Shown: in pieces, positions 40,237 through 49,761 of the stretch | Layout of the letters: each line of letters begins with the position of its first letter | Numbering within the stretch: position 1 is the first letter of the stretch | Assembly: GCF_037083825.1 (NCBI RefSeq) | Contig: NZ_JBAPLU010000017.1 | Coordinates: 31,686-95,685 of the forward strand | DNA from: Klenkia sesuvii | GTDB lineage: Bacteria; Actinomycetota; Actinomycetes; Mycobacteriales; Geodermatophilaceae | Length of the DNA stretch: 64,000 bases | Reading direction: 5' to 3' | Made by a program: the position numbers and the translations under genes | The notes under the pieces: model-generated | Database searches by the model: none | What the model was told of the DNA's origin: nothing | What the model saw: only the letters and a program-made list of their open reading frames with translations

Positions 40237-41763
40237 TCAGGCCGCTGCCTCGACGGAGGCGGGCCGGCGGCCGTGGCGCATGACCGCGGTGGCGACCAGA
40301 CCGACCACGGCCAGCCCGGTGGCCAGCCAGTAGACGGCGGTGAAGCCGCCGCCGCCGTAGATGGGGGCCCCCTCGACCAGGTTGATGACGTTGCCGCCCA
40401 GGATCACGAAGATCAGCTGGACCGCGACCGCCGAGCCCAGCGAGCCGACGACCCCCACCGTCGTGGCGGTCACCGCCTGGAGCTTCAGCGGAGTGGCGCT
40501 GATGACCAGGTTGGGGATCGCCGCGCTGACCAGACCGCCACCGAACCCGTAGACCAGGTAGCCGATGAGGATCCAGGCGGTGGTGTCGTGCTGGACGGCC
40601 AGCGACGCCGAGCCCAGGGCCATGAGGGCGAAGCCGGCGAGGTTGGGCAGTCGGGCGCCGCTGCGCTCGGCCAGCCAGCCGACGAGGAAGCCCATGGCCA
40701 CCGAGGCGACGCCGGCGACGGCGGTGATGCGGGCCATGTAGCTGGCGTCCTGGCCGAGGCCGTAGGTCAGGCCCAGGGCGATCGGGGTCTGCACGATGTA
40801 GGCCAGCAGCACGAACTGGATGACGATGACGGCCTGACCGGTGAACTGCGCGATGACGGTGGTGACGACGCCCCGGCTGCGCAGCACGACGAGGTCGATC
40901 AATGGCTCGGTGATCCGACGCTCGTAGAAGCCCCAGCCGACCAGCAGCAGCACACCCAGCCCGGCCACCAGCACGAACGTCGCCGAGTCCCAGCCCCAGG
41001 TCGCCCCTTCGCCCAGCGCGTAGAGCAGCACACCGATGCTGGCACCCAGCAGCAGGCCGCCGACCCAGTCGATGGAGGTGCGGACCCGGATGGGGGTCTC
41101 GGGCACCACGAAGAACAGGGCGGCTCCGATGACGACCGGGAAGACCGCCAGGGCGGTGAACACGCCCCGGTACCCGAAGTTGTCGATCAGCAGGCCGGCG
41201 AAGATGGGGCCCACGATGGTGGTGATGCCGATGCCGGCGGTGGCCACGCTGACGGCCAGGGCCATCAACTTCTTCGGGAAGATGTCCCGCATCAGCGAGT
41301 AGGTGATCGGCACGATGGCGATGCCGAAGCCCTCGATGGTCCGGCCCACGAGGGCGATCTCGAAGGTGGGCGCAAGGGCGACGATGGCCGAACCCACGGC
41401 CATGGCGCCGGCGGTGATCAGCAGCCACTTCTTCTTGCCCTGCCGGTCGGCCAGCTTGCCGATCAGCGGGGCGCTGATGGCGCCGGCCAGGGAGAACAAG
41501 GTGGAGACCCAAGCGATCTGCGTGGTGCCGAAAGCGGTGGCCATCTGGGGCAGAGCCGGGGTGACCAGGTTGAAGGCGTAGGCCACCTCCTCGGACAGGA
41601 GCGCCAGGATCACCAGGACCCCGATCCAGTAACCGGTGGACCGGGCGGGGGTCGGGGGAGCCTCGCCGGTGGCCGCGTCGACCACCGTGCCGGCCTCGGG
41701 GCGACCGACGACCTCGATGTCGTTGTTGGGCTTCACGGGGCCCACCCCGGTGCTCGCGCTCAT
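40237..41763 (-). CDS. MFS transporter, DHA2 (14-helix) type
   Basis: 508 residues with about 14 hydrophobic segments. Motif A GKLADRQGKKK in loop 2-3, motif C-like TTIVGPIFAGLLIDNFGYR. A hydrophilic N-terminus of about 45 residues precedes helix 1. AGGAAGG before ATG 41763. Divergent from a TetR gene with an inverted repeat between them. Position in the catabolic block suggests uptake of the growth substrate or efflux of a toxic intermediate. Confidence 0.88.
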   Translation of the reverse strand: MSASTGVGPVKPNNDIEVVGRPEAGTVVDAATGEAPPTPARSTGYWIGVLVILALLSEEVAYAFNLVTPALPQMATAFGTTQIAWVSTLFSLAGAISAPLIGKLADRQGKKKWLLITAGAMAVGSAIVALAPTFEIALVGRTIEGFGIAIVPITYSLMRDIFPKKLMALAVSVATAGIGITTIVGPIFAGLLIDNFGYRGVFTALAVFPVVIGAALFFVVPETPIRVRTSIDWVGGLLLGASIGVLLYALGEGATWGWDSATFVLVAGLGVLLLVGWGFYERRITEPLIDLVVLRSRGVVTTVIAQFTGQAVIVIQFVLLAYIVQTPIALGLTYGLGQDASYMARITAVAGVASVAMGFLVGWLAERSGARLPNLAGFALMALGSASLAVQHDTTAWILIGYLVYGFGGGLVSAAIPNLVISATPLKLQAVTATTVGVVGSLGSAVAVQLIFVILGGNVINLVEGAPIYGGGGFTAVYWLATGLAVVGLVATAVMRHGRRPASVEAAA

Positions 41764-41827
41764 GGCGTGCCTTCCTACGTCAGGGAGCCACTTTGTGTGA
41801 CTGCGGGCACAGTAAGTTCGATCGCGT

Positions 41828-41845
41828 GATTCGGTCAATCGAATC
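41828..41845. promoter_or_regulatory. TetR-type operator between MFS and tetR
   Basis: GATTCG-GTCAAT-CGAATC, a perfect 6-bp inverted repeat in a locally AT-rich divergent gap of about 180 bp. Confidence 0.6.
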
Positions 41846-41941
41846 GATCAGGTGATTGCATGACGAAAACTGCAGATGCGGTGTGTCAGGGTGTGCACCA
41901 GGGTGCACCGGCAGAGGAGGATCCAACGTGGGAGTACAGGC

Positions 41942-42652
41942 GTGGTAGCCCGCCCCCGGGGGGGCGCAGCCGACGGGGACGCCACCCGCGCCGCCCTCAT
42001 CGAGGCAGCCTTGCGGCTGTTCACCACGCAGAGCGTGGACTCGGTGTCCGTCCGCGCCATCAACCGGGAGGCGGGAGTCGCACCGGCCGCCGTCCACTAC
42101 CACTTCGGCTCCAAGGAAGCCCTCGTGGTGGCCGCCGTCGAGCGCTACGGCCTCGCCGTGAACGCCACCATCACCGCCCACATCCAGCGACTGCTCGAGG
42201 CTCCCGGGCAGCCAGACCCCGCGGACCTGGTGGCCGTCCTCGCCGACGCCTACCGACACCTGCTGGTCGACCACCCGGTCTACGGCCGGGCCTGGCTGAA
42301 CGTGGTGGCGCAGCTCAGCGATGCGGCTGACCCCTGGTTCTCCGAGTCGCAGGCGCCGGTGGATGCGCTGCTGCACCAGCTGGCCCGGCGCGTGTTCCCC
42401 GATGCGGCGAGCGAGCGGGTGCGGACGGCAGTGAGGCTAGGAGCCCTCACCCTCATCCGGATGACCGTGCAGGACGGCGTCGTGGCCTTGGCTGATGTCC
42501 CGACCGATCAGCTGGCCGAGGTCGAGCACCCCGACCGCGGCGCCCGCCGGGCAGGTGCCGCGCGGGCGACGACCGTCGCACCGGCGCGGGCCGAGCCCGG
42601 CATGCTCGCCAGATTCGTCGCCGGCGGTCTCGTCGCCGCGATCAACGGCTGA
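41942..42652 (+). CDS. TetR-family regulator of the MFS/kinase genes
   Basis: 236 residues. HTH: RAALIEAALRLFTTQSVDSVSVRAINREAGVAPAAVHYHFGSKEALV. The C-terminal ligand domain ends in FVAGGLVAAING. GTG 41942 has GGAG upstream; the ORF opens earlier but that part is not family-like. Divergent from the MFS gene; predicted to sense an intermediate of the adjacent pathway. Confidence 0.88.
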   Translation: MVARPRGGAADGDATRAALIEAALRLFTTQSVDSVSVRAINREAGVAPAAVHYHFGSKEALVVAAVERYGLAVNATITAHIQRLLEAPGQPDPADLVAVLADAYRHLLVDHPVYGRAWLNVVAQLSDAADPWFSESQAPVDALLHQLARRVFPDAASERVRTAVRLGALTLIRMTVQDGVVALADVPTDQLAEVEHPDRGARRAGAARATTVAPARAEPGMLARFVAGGLVAAING

Positions 42653-42690
42653 TGGCGGCGACCCACCCGCCGGCTGCTCCCTCGCGGCTG

Positions 42691-43320
42691 TCAGGTCGTC
42701 TCGAGGACCTCAGGGAGCAGGTCGAGCGTCGAGTCGAGTTCGCCGGCCAAGTCGTCCAAGTTGGCCGACCCCGATTCGGCCCACCGCCGCTGGGCGACCC
42801 GGTGCGCCGACGAGAAGACCTCGACCACCAGCTCGGCGAGTCCACGCGTGGTGCCCCGGTGATGGGTAAGGGCTTCCACCATCGCTGCACGGTGCGCCTC
42901 TGACCGGTGTGCGTCTGTGGCGGCCAGCCCAGGGTTGGCGGACAGCAGCGCGACAGCGACCGCGTGCTGCTCGTCGAGCCTCTCCTCTCGCAACGCCTGC
43001 CACGTGAGCGCACTGCTCCTCCGCAGAGCCTGCAGCGGAGGTTCCGTGGGCGGCCGCAGGCGCAGCAGTTCCAGGAACCGGCCTTCAACGGCTCGTACTG
43101 GCTCCAGCGCAACGTCTTCCTTGGTGAGGAAGTACCGGAAGAACGTCCGCTGGGACACATCGACTGCGTCAGCGATCTGGTCGACGGTGGTGGCGTCGAA
43201 ACCTTGGGCGGTGAACAGCTCGGCCGCCGCTGCCAGCAGCGCAGTCCGTGTCTGGACCTTCTTGCGCTCCCGTCGACCGATGGTCTCGGGAGAGGTCTGC
43301 ACCGCTGCATCGGCCGCCAT
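42691..43320 (-). CDS. TetR-family regulator
   Basis: 209 residues. HTH: RTALLAAAAELFTAQGFDATTVDQIADAVDVSQRTFFRYFLTKEDV, the RTFFRYF form found in a large actinobacterial TetR group. Convergent with the preceding tetR and divergent from the alcohol dehydrogenase gene, which it probably controls; the 89-bp gap holds a weak TGTGCC/GGCACA inverted repeat at 43359-43384. Confidence 0.88.
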   Translation of the reverse strand: MAADAAVQTSPETIGRRERKKVQTRTALLAAAAELFTAQGFDATTVDQIADAVDVSQRTFFRYFLTKEDVALEPVRAVEGRFLELLRLRPPTEPPLQALRRSSALTWQALREERLDEQHAVAVALLSANPGLAATDAHRSEAHRAAMVEALTHHRGTTRGLAELVVEVFSSAHRVAQRRWAESGSANLDDLAGELDSTLDLLPEVLETT

Positions 43321-43409
43321 GCCCGAACCCTACCGAGACCGATCCGCATGCGTCAGTCTGTGCCAGATGGCAGTGTGCGGCACATTGTCCGAGCTGGGGG
43401 GAGAGCCTG

Positions 43410-44495
43410 ATGCGAGCAGCTGTTCTGCACGAGGGAGAGTTCACGGTCACCGATGTCGAGTTGCCGGCGCTACGGTCTGATCAGATCCGGGTCCGCCCGC
43501 TGGCCAACGGCATCTGCGGCAGCGACCTGTCAGCCATCACCCACACCGAGGACTTCCTGGCCGCCAACCGGGCCGCCGGCACCCTGAGCTTCGACTTCGA
43601 CCCGGCTCGGCCGCTGGTGATGGGGCACGAGTTCACCAGCCAAGTCCTCGAGGTCGGCGCCGACGTGAGCGGCTTCCAGGTGGACGACGTCATCTTCACG
43701 CTGCCGTGGGTGGTGGACGGAGCTGGGGTGATGCGCACCGTCGGCTACTCCAACGACTACCCCGGTGGGCTGGGCGAGGAGGCCATCGTCGGTGGTTCCG
43801 GGCACGTGAAGCTCCCGCCCGGCACGGACCCCCTCCTGGCCGCCACGTTGGAGCCCATCGCCACCGGCGTCAACGGCGTGCTGCGGACCGACCCGCGTCC
43901 TGGGGACGCCGCCCTGGTCACCGGCGCCGGACCGGTCGGGCTGGGGGCAGTGGTCGAACTCGCGGCCCGCTCCATCTCGCCGATCGTGGTCTCGGACCCC
44001 TCCTCCGTGCGACGGGAGCTGGCCCTGGCCTACGGCGCCACCCACGTCGTGGACCCCGCCGACGCCGACCCGGTGGACACCGTGCAAGCGCAGGCGCCCG
44101 GCGCCCGCATCGTGGTCATCGAGGCCTCCGCGGCGCCCGGGCTGCTCACCGGCCTGATCGATCGGTGCCCAGCACACACCGTCTTTGGGGTCGTTGGATC
44201 GAACACCCGCCCTGACCAGCTGCGCACGATGACCGCAGTCATCAAGAACGCGACCCTGCTCTTCGTGACCGGCCCGGCCCGCACCGAGCGGCGCTATGAA
44301 GCGTTGTGGCGCGCGGCCGAGCACCTGCAGGCTGAACGGTTCGACCCCGCTTTGATGGTCACCGGCTGGACCGGTCTGGCCGGGGTGCCGGCCGCGGTCG
44401 CTGCCTTGCGCCCGGGGCACGGACAGATCGAGCACGTCAAGATCCTCGTGTGCCCGGAGTCGGACACTCCTGGACTCAGCAGCACCCGGCCCTGA
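43410..44495 (+). CDS. Zinc-dependent alcohol dehydrogenase (MDR)
   Basis: 361 residues. Catalytic zinc ligands in NGICGSDL and VMGHEF, Rossmann motif TGAGPVGLGAVVEL. The four-Cys structural zinc lobe seems to be absent (the region reads TLPWVVDGAGVMRTVGYSNDYPG), which is unusual for plain ADHs. ATG 43410 has GGGAGAG upstream. Oxidises a secondary or primary alcohol; its place beside thiolase and CoA genes suggests a hydroxy intermediate. Confidence 0.85.
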   Translation: MRAAVLHEGEFTVTDVELPALRSDQIRVRPLANGICGSDLSAITHTEDFLAANRAAGTLSFDFDPARPLVMGHEFTSQVLEVGADVSGFQVDDVIFTLPWVVDGAGVMRTVGYSNDYPGGLGEEAIVGGSGHVKLPPGTDPLLAATLEPIATGVNGVLRTDPRPGDAALVTGAGPVGLGAVVELAARSISPIVVSDPSSVRRELALAYGATHVVDPADADPVDTVQAQAPGARIVVIEASAAPGLLTGLIDRCPAHTVFGVVGSNTRPDQLRTMTAVIKNATLLFVTGPARTERRYEALWRAAEHLQAERFDPALMVTGWTGLAGVPAAVAALRPGHGQIEHVKILVCPESDTPGLSSTRP

Positions 44496-44502
44496 GCGAG
44501 CC

Positions 44503-44540
44503 GCTCCCCTGGCGGTCGCGTCCGCAGCCGCCAGGGGAGC
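44503..44540. terminator. Bidirectional terminator between ADH and thiolase
   Basis: A perfect 13-bp stem (GCTCCCCTGGCGG and complement) around a 12-base loop between converging genes. Confidence 0.85.
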
Positions 44541-44548
44541 AGTGCGAA

Positions 44549-45703
44549 TCAGCGCTGGAGGTTCTCCACCAGCGTGGCGTTGGCTTGCCCGCCGCCCTCG
44601 CACATCGTCTGCATGCCGAAGCGCTGCCCGGTGGCCACCAACCGGTGCACCAGGGTGGTCATCAACCGCGCGCCGCTGGCCCCCAGCGGGTGGCCCAGGG
44701 CGATCGCACCGCCGTCGGGATTGACGCGCGCCGGATCCACTCCGGTCTCGGCCAGCCACATCAACGGGATCGACGCGAATGCCTCGTTGACCTCGAACGT
44801 GTCGATCTCGGCCAGGGCCACCCCTGAACGTTGCACCAAGCGCTGCGTCGCCGGTACCGGAGCGGTCAGCATCCAGACGGGGTCATCCGCTGCGACCACG
44901 GTGGTGTGGATGCGGGCCATCGGCGTCAGACCCAGCCCCCGCGCGCGCTCGCTCGTGGTGATCAACAAGGCAGCGGCCCCGTCGGAGATCTGGCTGGCGT
45001 TGCCGGCAGTGACCACGCCGTCAGCCTGGAACGGGGTCCGCAGCTGCGCGAGGGACGCCACAGTTCCGCCCTGCCGTATGCCCTCGTCCACGCTCACCGT
45101 GCCGCCGTCGGTGGACACCGCGGCGATCTCGGACTTCGAGGCCCCGGCGTCGCGGGCGTGCGCAGCGCGAGCGTGGGAGGCCAGGGCGAACTCATCGAGC
45201 TGCTGGCGCGACAGCGACCAGCGGGCGGCGATCATCTCGGCAGCGAGCCCCTGATGGGGGGCATCAGGGAACCTGCGGTGGAACAGCGGGGAGTAGGGCT
45301 GCGAATGTTCCCCCGCCCCGACGGTGGACCCCATGGGTACCCGGCTCATCGACTCCACGCCGCCGGCGACCACGACGTCGGCCTGTCCGCTGATCACCGT
45401 GGCTGCGGCTGTGGCCAAGGCCTGCTGGGACGAGCCGCACTGGCGGTCCATCGTCGTGGCCGGTACCGACGTCGGCCAGCCGGCGGCCAGCACGGCGGTC
45501 CGCCCGATGTTGAGGGTCTGCTCCCCGACCTGGGTGACGCAGCCCCAGAACACGTCCTCCACCACAGCCGGGTCCAGACCGGTGCGCTCGGCCAGGGCCA
45601 TCAGGACGGTCGCGGAGAGATCAGCCGGGTGCGTGCCGGACAGGCCCCCGTTGCGCCGCCCGACCGGTGTCCGGACTGCTTGGCAGATGACCGCGTCGCG
45701 CAC
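44549..45703 (-). CDS. Acetyl-CoA acyltransferase (thiolase)
   Basis: 384 residues. Nucleophilic Cys in MDRQCGSSQQAL, His in EVNEAF / GGAIALGHPLGASG and the second Cys in MCEGGGQANA, the full degradative thiolase set. GTG 45703 with GGAGAG upstream. Cleaves a 3-oxoacyl-CoA with CoA; it could finish the beta-oxidation run begun by the kinase/dehydrogenase/hydratase genes. A 16-bp palindrome precedes it. Confidence 0.93.
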   Translation of the reverse strand: MRDAVICQAVRTPVGRRNGGLSGTHPADLSATVLMALAERTGLDPAVVEDVFWGCVTQVGEQTLNIGRTAVLAAGWPTSVPATTMDRQCGSSQQALATAAATVISGQADVVVAGGVESMSRVPMGSTVGAGEHSQPYSPLFHRRFPDAPHQGLAAEMIAARWSLSRQQLDEFALASHARAAHARDAGASKSEIAAVSTDGGTVSVDEGIRQGGTVASLAQLRTPFQADGVVTAGNASQISDGAAALLITTSERARGLGLTPMARIHTTVVAADDPVWMLTAPVPATQRLVQRSGVALAEIDTFEVNEAFASIPLMWLAETGVDPARVNPDGGAIALGHPLGASGARLMTTLVHRLVATGQRFGMQTMCEGGGQANATLVENLQR

Positions 45704-45740
45704 GAGCTCTCCTCGTCGACCGCGCGCACCGGGCGGTGCG

Positions 45741-45756
45741 CTGCAGGGTCGACCCT
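45741..45756 (-). promoter_or_regulatory. 16-bp perfect palindrome in front of the thiolase gene
   Basis: GCAGGGTC-GACCCTGC, 38 bp upstream of the thiolase start; a good operator candidate. The rest of the 167-bp gap to the LysR gene holds a TGCAC direct pair but no gene. Confidence 0.5.
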
Positions 45757-45870
45757 GCGTGCGTGGGTCGCGGCTGTCGATGACCGTCCCGGCACAACTC
45801 GTCTGCACGGGTGCACCGGCCGGCCGCCGTGCCGTAGGGCCGCTGCAGGTCAAGGTCGCAGCGCGACGGA

Positions 45871-46791
45871 TCAGGAGCGGGGGCGGCGGGTGGCAGGACC
45901 GGGGTCGAGCAGCACGCGTGCGGCGTGCTGCTCGATGGAAGTGGCTGCAGCCAGCACCTCGCTGCGCCGCAGGTTCTCCGGTCGTGCGCTCATCCAGTAG
46001 GTCAACCGGGTTCGGGCCTGCTCGGGCAGCACCCGTTGCAGGGAGGGCTCACCGTCGGCCAAGTACACCGGCAGCAGCGCCACCCCTGCTCCGCGACGGG
46101 CCATCTCCAGTTGGGCCAGAACGCTGGTGGCCCCCACCAAAGAACTGCGGCGGGGGAAGAGCCGCTCGATGAGGTCCAGGTCGGAGACCTGCAGCATGGA
46201 TTCCACGTAGTAGATCGGAGTGTGCCCGTCCAGGTCGGTCAGAGTGCGGGGCGTCCCGTGGGTGTCCAGGTAGGCGGCACTGGCGTACAGACCGAGGTCG
46301 TAGTCACCGAGCCTGCGCACCTCCAGCCGCTGAGACGGGGGTCGGGTCACTCCGATGTCGAGGTCGGCGGCCGGTCCGTACGTGGGCGTGGGGCGGGTGA
46401 CCGAGGCAAGCTCGAAGCTGACGGCGGGATGGCGTGTGCGCACGCTGGTCAGTGCCGGGGCGACCACCGTGATGCCGAACACCTCGGTGGATGACACCCG
46501 AACGAGACCACGCAGGCCTTGCTCGGCGGTGTTGTCCCGGCCCGGGGCGGTGGCCAAGGCGGCCTCGATCGCCTCGCCGACCTGCAGCATCCGGCGGCCG
46601 GCTGCGGTGAGCTCCCAGCCGCCGGCGGCACTGACCAGCAGTCGCTCCCCGGCTGCGCGTTCAAGAGCGCGTAGCCGGCGGGCCACGGTCGTGTGGTTGA
46701 TCCCCAAGGCCGACGCCGCGGCGGTGTGGGTGCGGCCCCGGGCCACGGCTACGAGGACCAGCACGTCGGTGGGGTCGACCGAAGCGCTCAC
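45871..46791 (-). CDS. LysR-family transcriptional regulator
   Basis: 306 residues. N-terminal HTH VAVARGRTHTAAASALGINHTTVARRLRALERAAGERLL, then a LysR substrate domain. I chose GTG 46791 since GAGGAGG lies directly upstream; the frame opens at 46947. Divergent from the aldehyde dehydrogenase gene, its probable target. The HTH form HTTVARRL is that of the LysR branch that regulates single neighbouring enzymes. Confidence 0.88.
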   Translation of the reverse strand: MSASVDPTDVLVLVAVARGRTHTAAASALGINHTTVARRLRALERAAGERLLVSAAGGWELTAAGRRMLQVGEAIEAALATAPGRDNTAEQGLRGLVRVSSTEVFGITVVAPALTSVRTRHPAVSFELASVTRPTPTYGPAADLDIGVTRPPSQRLEVRRLGDYDLGLYASAAYLDTHGTPRTLTDLDGHTPIYYVESMLQVSDLDLIERLFPRRSSLVGATSVLAQLEMARRGAGVALLPVYLADGEPSLQRVLPEQARTRLTYWMSARPENLRRSEVLAAATSIEQHAARVLLDPGPATRRPRS

Positions 46792-46818
46792 CTCGACCTC
46801 CTCACGGTCCCTGAGGGA

Positions 46819-46867
46819 TGCACTGTAGTGCAGATCCCCGCTGCAGGTTTCGTCATCGACTGCAGTC
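46819..46867. promoter_or_regulatory. LysR binding region
   Basis: TGCACT-GT-AGTGCA (46819-46832), fitting the T-N-A dyad of LysR sites, and a second dyad GACTGCAGTC (46858-46867) about 37 bp away; two sites are typical of LysR promoters. Confidence 0.55.
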
Positions 46868-46949
46868 CTGTGCACACCCAGGATGTGGGCGGCGGCACAA
46901 CCGACCGTGGTTGGCCCCATCATCTGCACCGACTGCCCGGGAGGCACCC

Positions 46950-48446
46950 ATGACCGTCGCTCCGCTGACCTTGGAGGCGCTGCTGGCCCGCGGCGACGTC
47001 GGCATGCACGTGGGCGGGCGAACCGTCGAGGCCGCCTCGGGGGAGTGGATCGAGGTGTTCTCCCCCTCTCGTACGGGGACCACCTTGGGGCGTGTGCCGC
47101 GGGGTGGCGCCGTCGACGTCGACGCCGCCGTGACCTCTGCCCGGGCAGCGCTGCCGTCGTGGCGTGCGCTGCCGGCCGCGGCCCGCCAGCAGGCGCTACT
47201 GGCCATCAGTGCCAGCATCAGCGCCCACGCCGAGGAGCTGGCCTTGCTCACCGCTGCCGACACCGGCAATGCGCTGCGGACGCAGGCCCGGCCGGAGAGC
47301 CAGACGCTGGCCAACCTGTTCCGCTACTTCGCCGGGGTCGCCACCGAGGTGAAGGGTGTGGTGCTGCCGGCCGGCGATGGCCAGCTGCAGTACTCCATCC
47401 GCCAGCCGCTGGGCGTAGTGGGGGCCATCCTGCCGTGGAACTCCCCGCTGATGATCGCCGGGATGAAGATCCCGGCAGCGATCGCGGCAGGCAACACGAT
47501 CGTGGTCAAGGCCGCCGAAGACGCACCGTTGACGGTGCTGCGGCTGGCTGAGCTCTGCGCGGAGCACCTGCCCCCGGGGGTGGTCAACGTGCTGACCGGG
47601 TACGGCACCGAGTGCGGGGCCGCACTGGTCGCCCACCCTGGGGTGGACAAGGTCAGCTTCACGGGGTCGACCGCGGTGGGGCGCACCGTGGGGGAGACTG
47701 CCGGCGGGCGGCTGGCCCCGGTGTCGTTGGAGCTGGGGGGCAAGAGCCCGAGCATCGTGTGGCCGGATGCCGCCGGCCCCGACACCGTCGAGGGCATCGT
47801 GACCGCGATGCGGTTCACCCGGCAGGGCCAGTCCTGCACTGCGGGGTCACGGTTGTTCCTGCACGAGGACATCTACGACGAGGTCCTCGATGGCGTGGTG
47901 GGCCGGCTGCGCCAGCTGGTGGTCGGCGACCCGCTGGCGGAGGCCACCGACATGGGTGCGCTGATCAACCGCAAGCAGTTCGATCGGGTGTGCGACTACG
48001 TGGCCGAAGGGCGTGCGCGCAGCGACATCACCGTCGCCCTCGACGGTCAGGAGCAGGTGCCCGGCGACCTGGAGGGGCTGTACCTGGGCCCCACGGTGTT
48101 CTCCCGAGCCGACAACACCTGGCGGCTGGCCCGGGAGGAGATCTTCGGCCCGGTCATGGTCGTCATCCCGTGGCGGGAGGAGGCCGAGGTGCTCGCCATG
48201 GCCAACGACAGCCACTACGGCCTGGCCGCCTACCTGTGGTGCCACGACTTGGACCGCGCTCTGGGGGCTGCAGCGAAGGTCGATTCGGGCTGGGTGCAGG
48301 TCAACCAGGGTGGAGGGCAGCTGGTCGGTCAGTCCTACGGCGGCATGAAGGGCAGCGGCATCGGCCGGGAGTTCTCCCTGGAAGGGATGCTCGAGTCCTT
48401 CACTCAGATCAAGCAGGTCAACGTCAAGATCGGCGTTCCCGCCTGA
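46950..48446 (+). CDS. NAD(P)-dependent aldehyde dehydrogenase
   Basis: 498 residues, classic ALDH superfamily: GAILPWNSPLMIAG (NAD pocket), general base in SLELGGKSPSI, nucleophile in RQGQSCTAGS, and EEIFGPVMVV. Not the CoA-acylating MmsA type judging by its N-terminus; closer to betaine/aromatic aldehyde dehydrogenases. GGGAGG before the ATG. Alone between the LysR region and a terminator, so a single-gene LysR-controlled unit converting an aldehyde to an acid. Confidence 0.9.
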   Translation: MTVAPLTLEALLARGDVGMHVGGRTVEAASGEWIEVFSPSRTGTTLGRVPRGGAVDVDAAVTSARAALPSWRALPAAARQQALLAISASISAHAEELALLTAADTGNALRTQARPESQTLANLFRYFAGVATEVKGVVLPAGDGQLQYSIRQPLGVVGAILPWNSPLMIAGMKIPAAIAAGNTIVVKAAEDAPLTVLRLAELCAEHLPPGVVNVLTGYGTECGAALVAHPGVDKVSFTGSTAVGRTVGETAGGRLAPVSLELGGKSPSIVWPDAAGPDTVEGIVTAMRFTRQGQSCTAGSRLFLHEDIYDEVLDGVVGRLRQLVVGDPLAEATDMGALINRKQFDRVCDYVAEGRARSDITVALDGQEQVPGDLEGLYLGPTVFSRADNTWRLAREEIFGPVMVVIPWREEAEVLAMANDSHYGLAAYLWCHDLDRALGAAAKVDSGWVQVNQGGGQLVGQSYGGMKGSGIGREFSLEGMLESFTQIKQVNVKIGVPA

Positions 48447-48454
48447 CCCGTGGC

Positions 48455-48490
48455 CGCCCGGGGTCGGCGCTGCGGCCCGACCCGCGGGCG
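48455..48490 (+). terminator. Terminator after the aldehyde dehydrogenase
   Basis: A 13-bp GC stem with a one-base bulge (CGCCCGGGGTCGG against CCGACCC-GCGGGCG) starting 9 bp past the stop. Confidence 0.6.
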
Positions 48491-48539
48491 CCCCGGACCG
48501 CTCGGTCTCGGTGCGACGGACGGGACCATCCGGCAGTGC

Positions 48540-48596
48540 TTGGACTTCCAAGGACCCCTTCGATAGCATTGTGACAGTCGCTGACACTTGAGTGTC
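48540..48596 (+). promoter_or_regulatory. Promoter and operator of the isobutyryl-CoA operon
   Basis: TTGGAC (48540-48545), 18-bp spacer, TAGCAT (48564-48569), followed just after the expected start by the inverted repeat GACACT-TG-AGTGTC (48583-48596), flanked by outer GACAG/CTGTC. A repressor bound there would block transcription. Confidence 0.65.
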
Positions 48597-48618
48597 GCTG
48601 TCGAGATGAGGAGTACGG

Positions 48619-49761
48619 GTGTTCGCCCTCTCGCAAGACCAGAAGGACCTGGCCGGCATGGTCAACGACTTCGCCGCCAAGACGATCGCCCCGCACGCCG
48701 TGGAGTGGGACAAGAACAAGCACTTCCCGATCGACGTGCTGCGCGAAGCCGCCGAGCTGGGCATGGGCGGCATCTACACCAACGAGGACGTCGGCGGCTC
48801 CGGTCTGGGGCGCTTGGACGCCGCCCTGATCATCGAGGCGTTGGCCACCGGCTGCCCCTCGATCGCCAGCTACGTCTCCATCCACAACATGGTCGCCTGG
48901 ATGATCGACGAGTTCGGCAACCCCGAGCAGCGTGCCGCCTACCTGCCCGACCTGTGCACGATGACCAGCCTGGGCAGCTACTGCCTGACCGAGCCCGACG
49001 CCGGCTCCGACGCCGCAGCCATCGCCACCCGGGCTGTGCGCGATGGCGATGACTACCTGCTGACCGGGGTCAAGCAGTTCATCTCCGGGGCCGGCGCAGC
49101 CGGCACCTATGTCGTGATGGCTCGCACCGAGGACACCGGCTCCCGCGGAATCACCGCCTTCATCGTCGGGGCCGACAGCGCCGGCCTGTCCTTCGGACCC
49201 AACGAGGTCAAGATGGGCTGGAACGCCCAGCCCACCCGGCAGGTCGTCCTCGACCGCGTCCGGGTCCCCGCCGCCGACCGGCTCGGTGACGAAGGCGATG
49301 GGTTCAAGATCGCCATGTCCGGACTCAACGGCGGGCGCGTCAACATCGCCGCCAGCTCGCTCGGTGGCGCGACGGCGGCGCTGAGCAAGGCCATCAGCCA
49401 TCTGCAGGACCGACGCGCCTTCGGGCGCTCGTTGGCCTCCATGCAAGCGCTGCAGTTCCGGGTCGCGGACATGTCGATCAACCTCGAGGCGGCCCGGATG
49501 CTGCTGTGGCGCGCGGCATCGGCGCTGGACACGCGCGAACCGGGCTACCAGCAGCTGTGCGCCCAGGCCAAGAAGTTCGTCACCGACGCCAGCTTCGCCG
49601 TCGCCAACGACGCCCTGCAGATGCACGGCGGCTACGGCTACCTCGCCGAGTACGGCCTGGAGAAGATCGTGCGTGACCTGCGGGTCCACCAGATCCTCGA
49701 AGGCACCAACGAGGTCATGCAGCTCATCGTCGGCCGCGCCCTGCTGGGGACAGCGGCGTGA
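48619..49761 (+). CDS. Acyl-CoA dehydrogenase, probable isobutyryl-CoA dehydrogenase
   Basis: 380 residues. YCLTEPDAGSDAAA, KQFISGAGAAG, QMHGGYGYLAEYGLEKIVRD, catalytic Glu in ILEGTNEVMQ at E361. The SIHNMVAWMIDEFGN and ILEGTNEVM segments match the ACAD8 (isobutyryl-CoA) group. First gene of a four-gene overlapping operon whose other members are the next valine-degradation enzymes. GTG start with GAGGAG upstream. Confidence 0.9.
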   Translation: MFALSQDQKDLAGMVNDFAAKTIAPHAVEWDKNKHFPIDVLREAAELGMGGIYTNEDVGGSGLGRLDAALIIEALATGCPSIASYVSIHNMVAWMIDEFGNPEQRAAYLPDLCTMTSLGSYCLTEPDAGSDAAAIATRAVRDGDDYLLTGVKQFISGAGAAGTYVVMARTEDTGSRGITAFIVGADSAGLSFGPNEVKMGWNAQPTRQVVLDRVRVPAADRLGDEGDGFKIAMSGLNGGRVNIAASSLGGATAALSKAISHLQDRRAFGRSLASMQALQFRVADMSINLEAARMLLWRAASALDTREPGYQQLCAQAKKFVTDASFAVANDALQMHGGYGYLAEYGLEKIVRDLRVHQILEGTNEVMQLIVGRALLGTAA

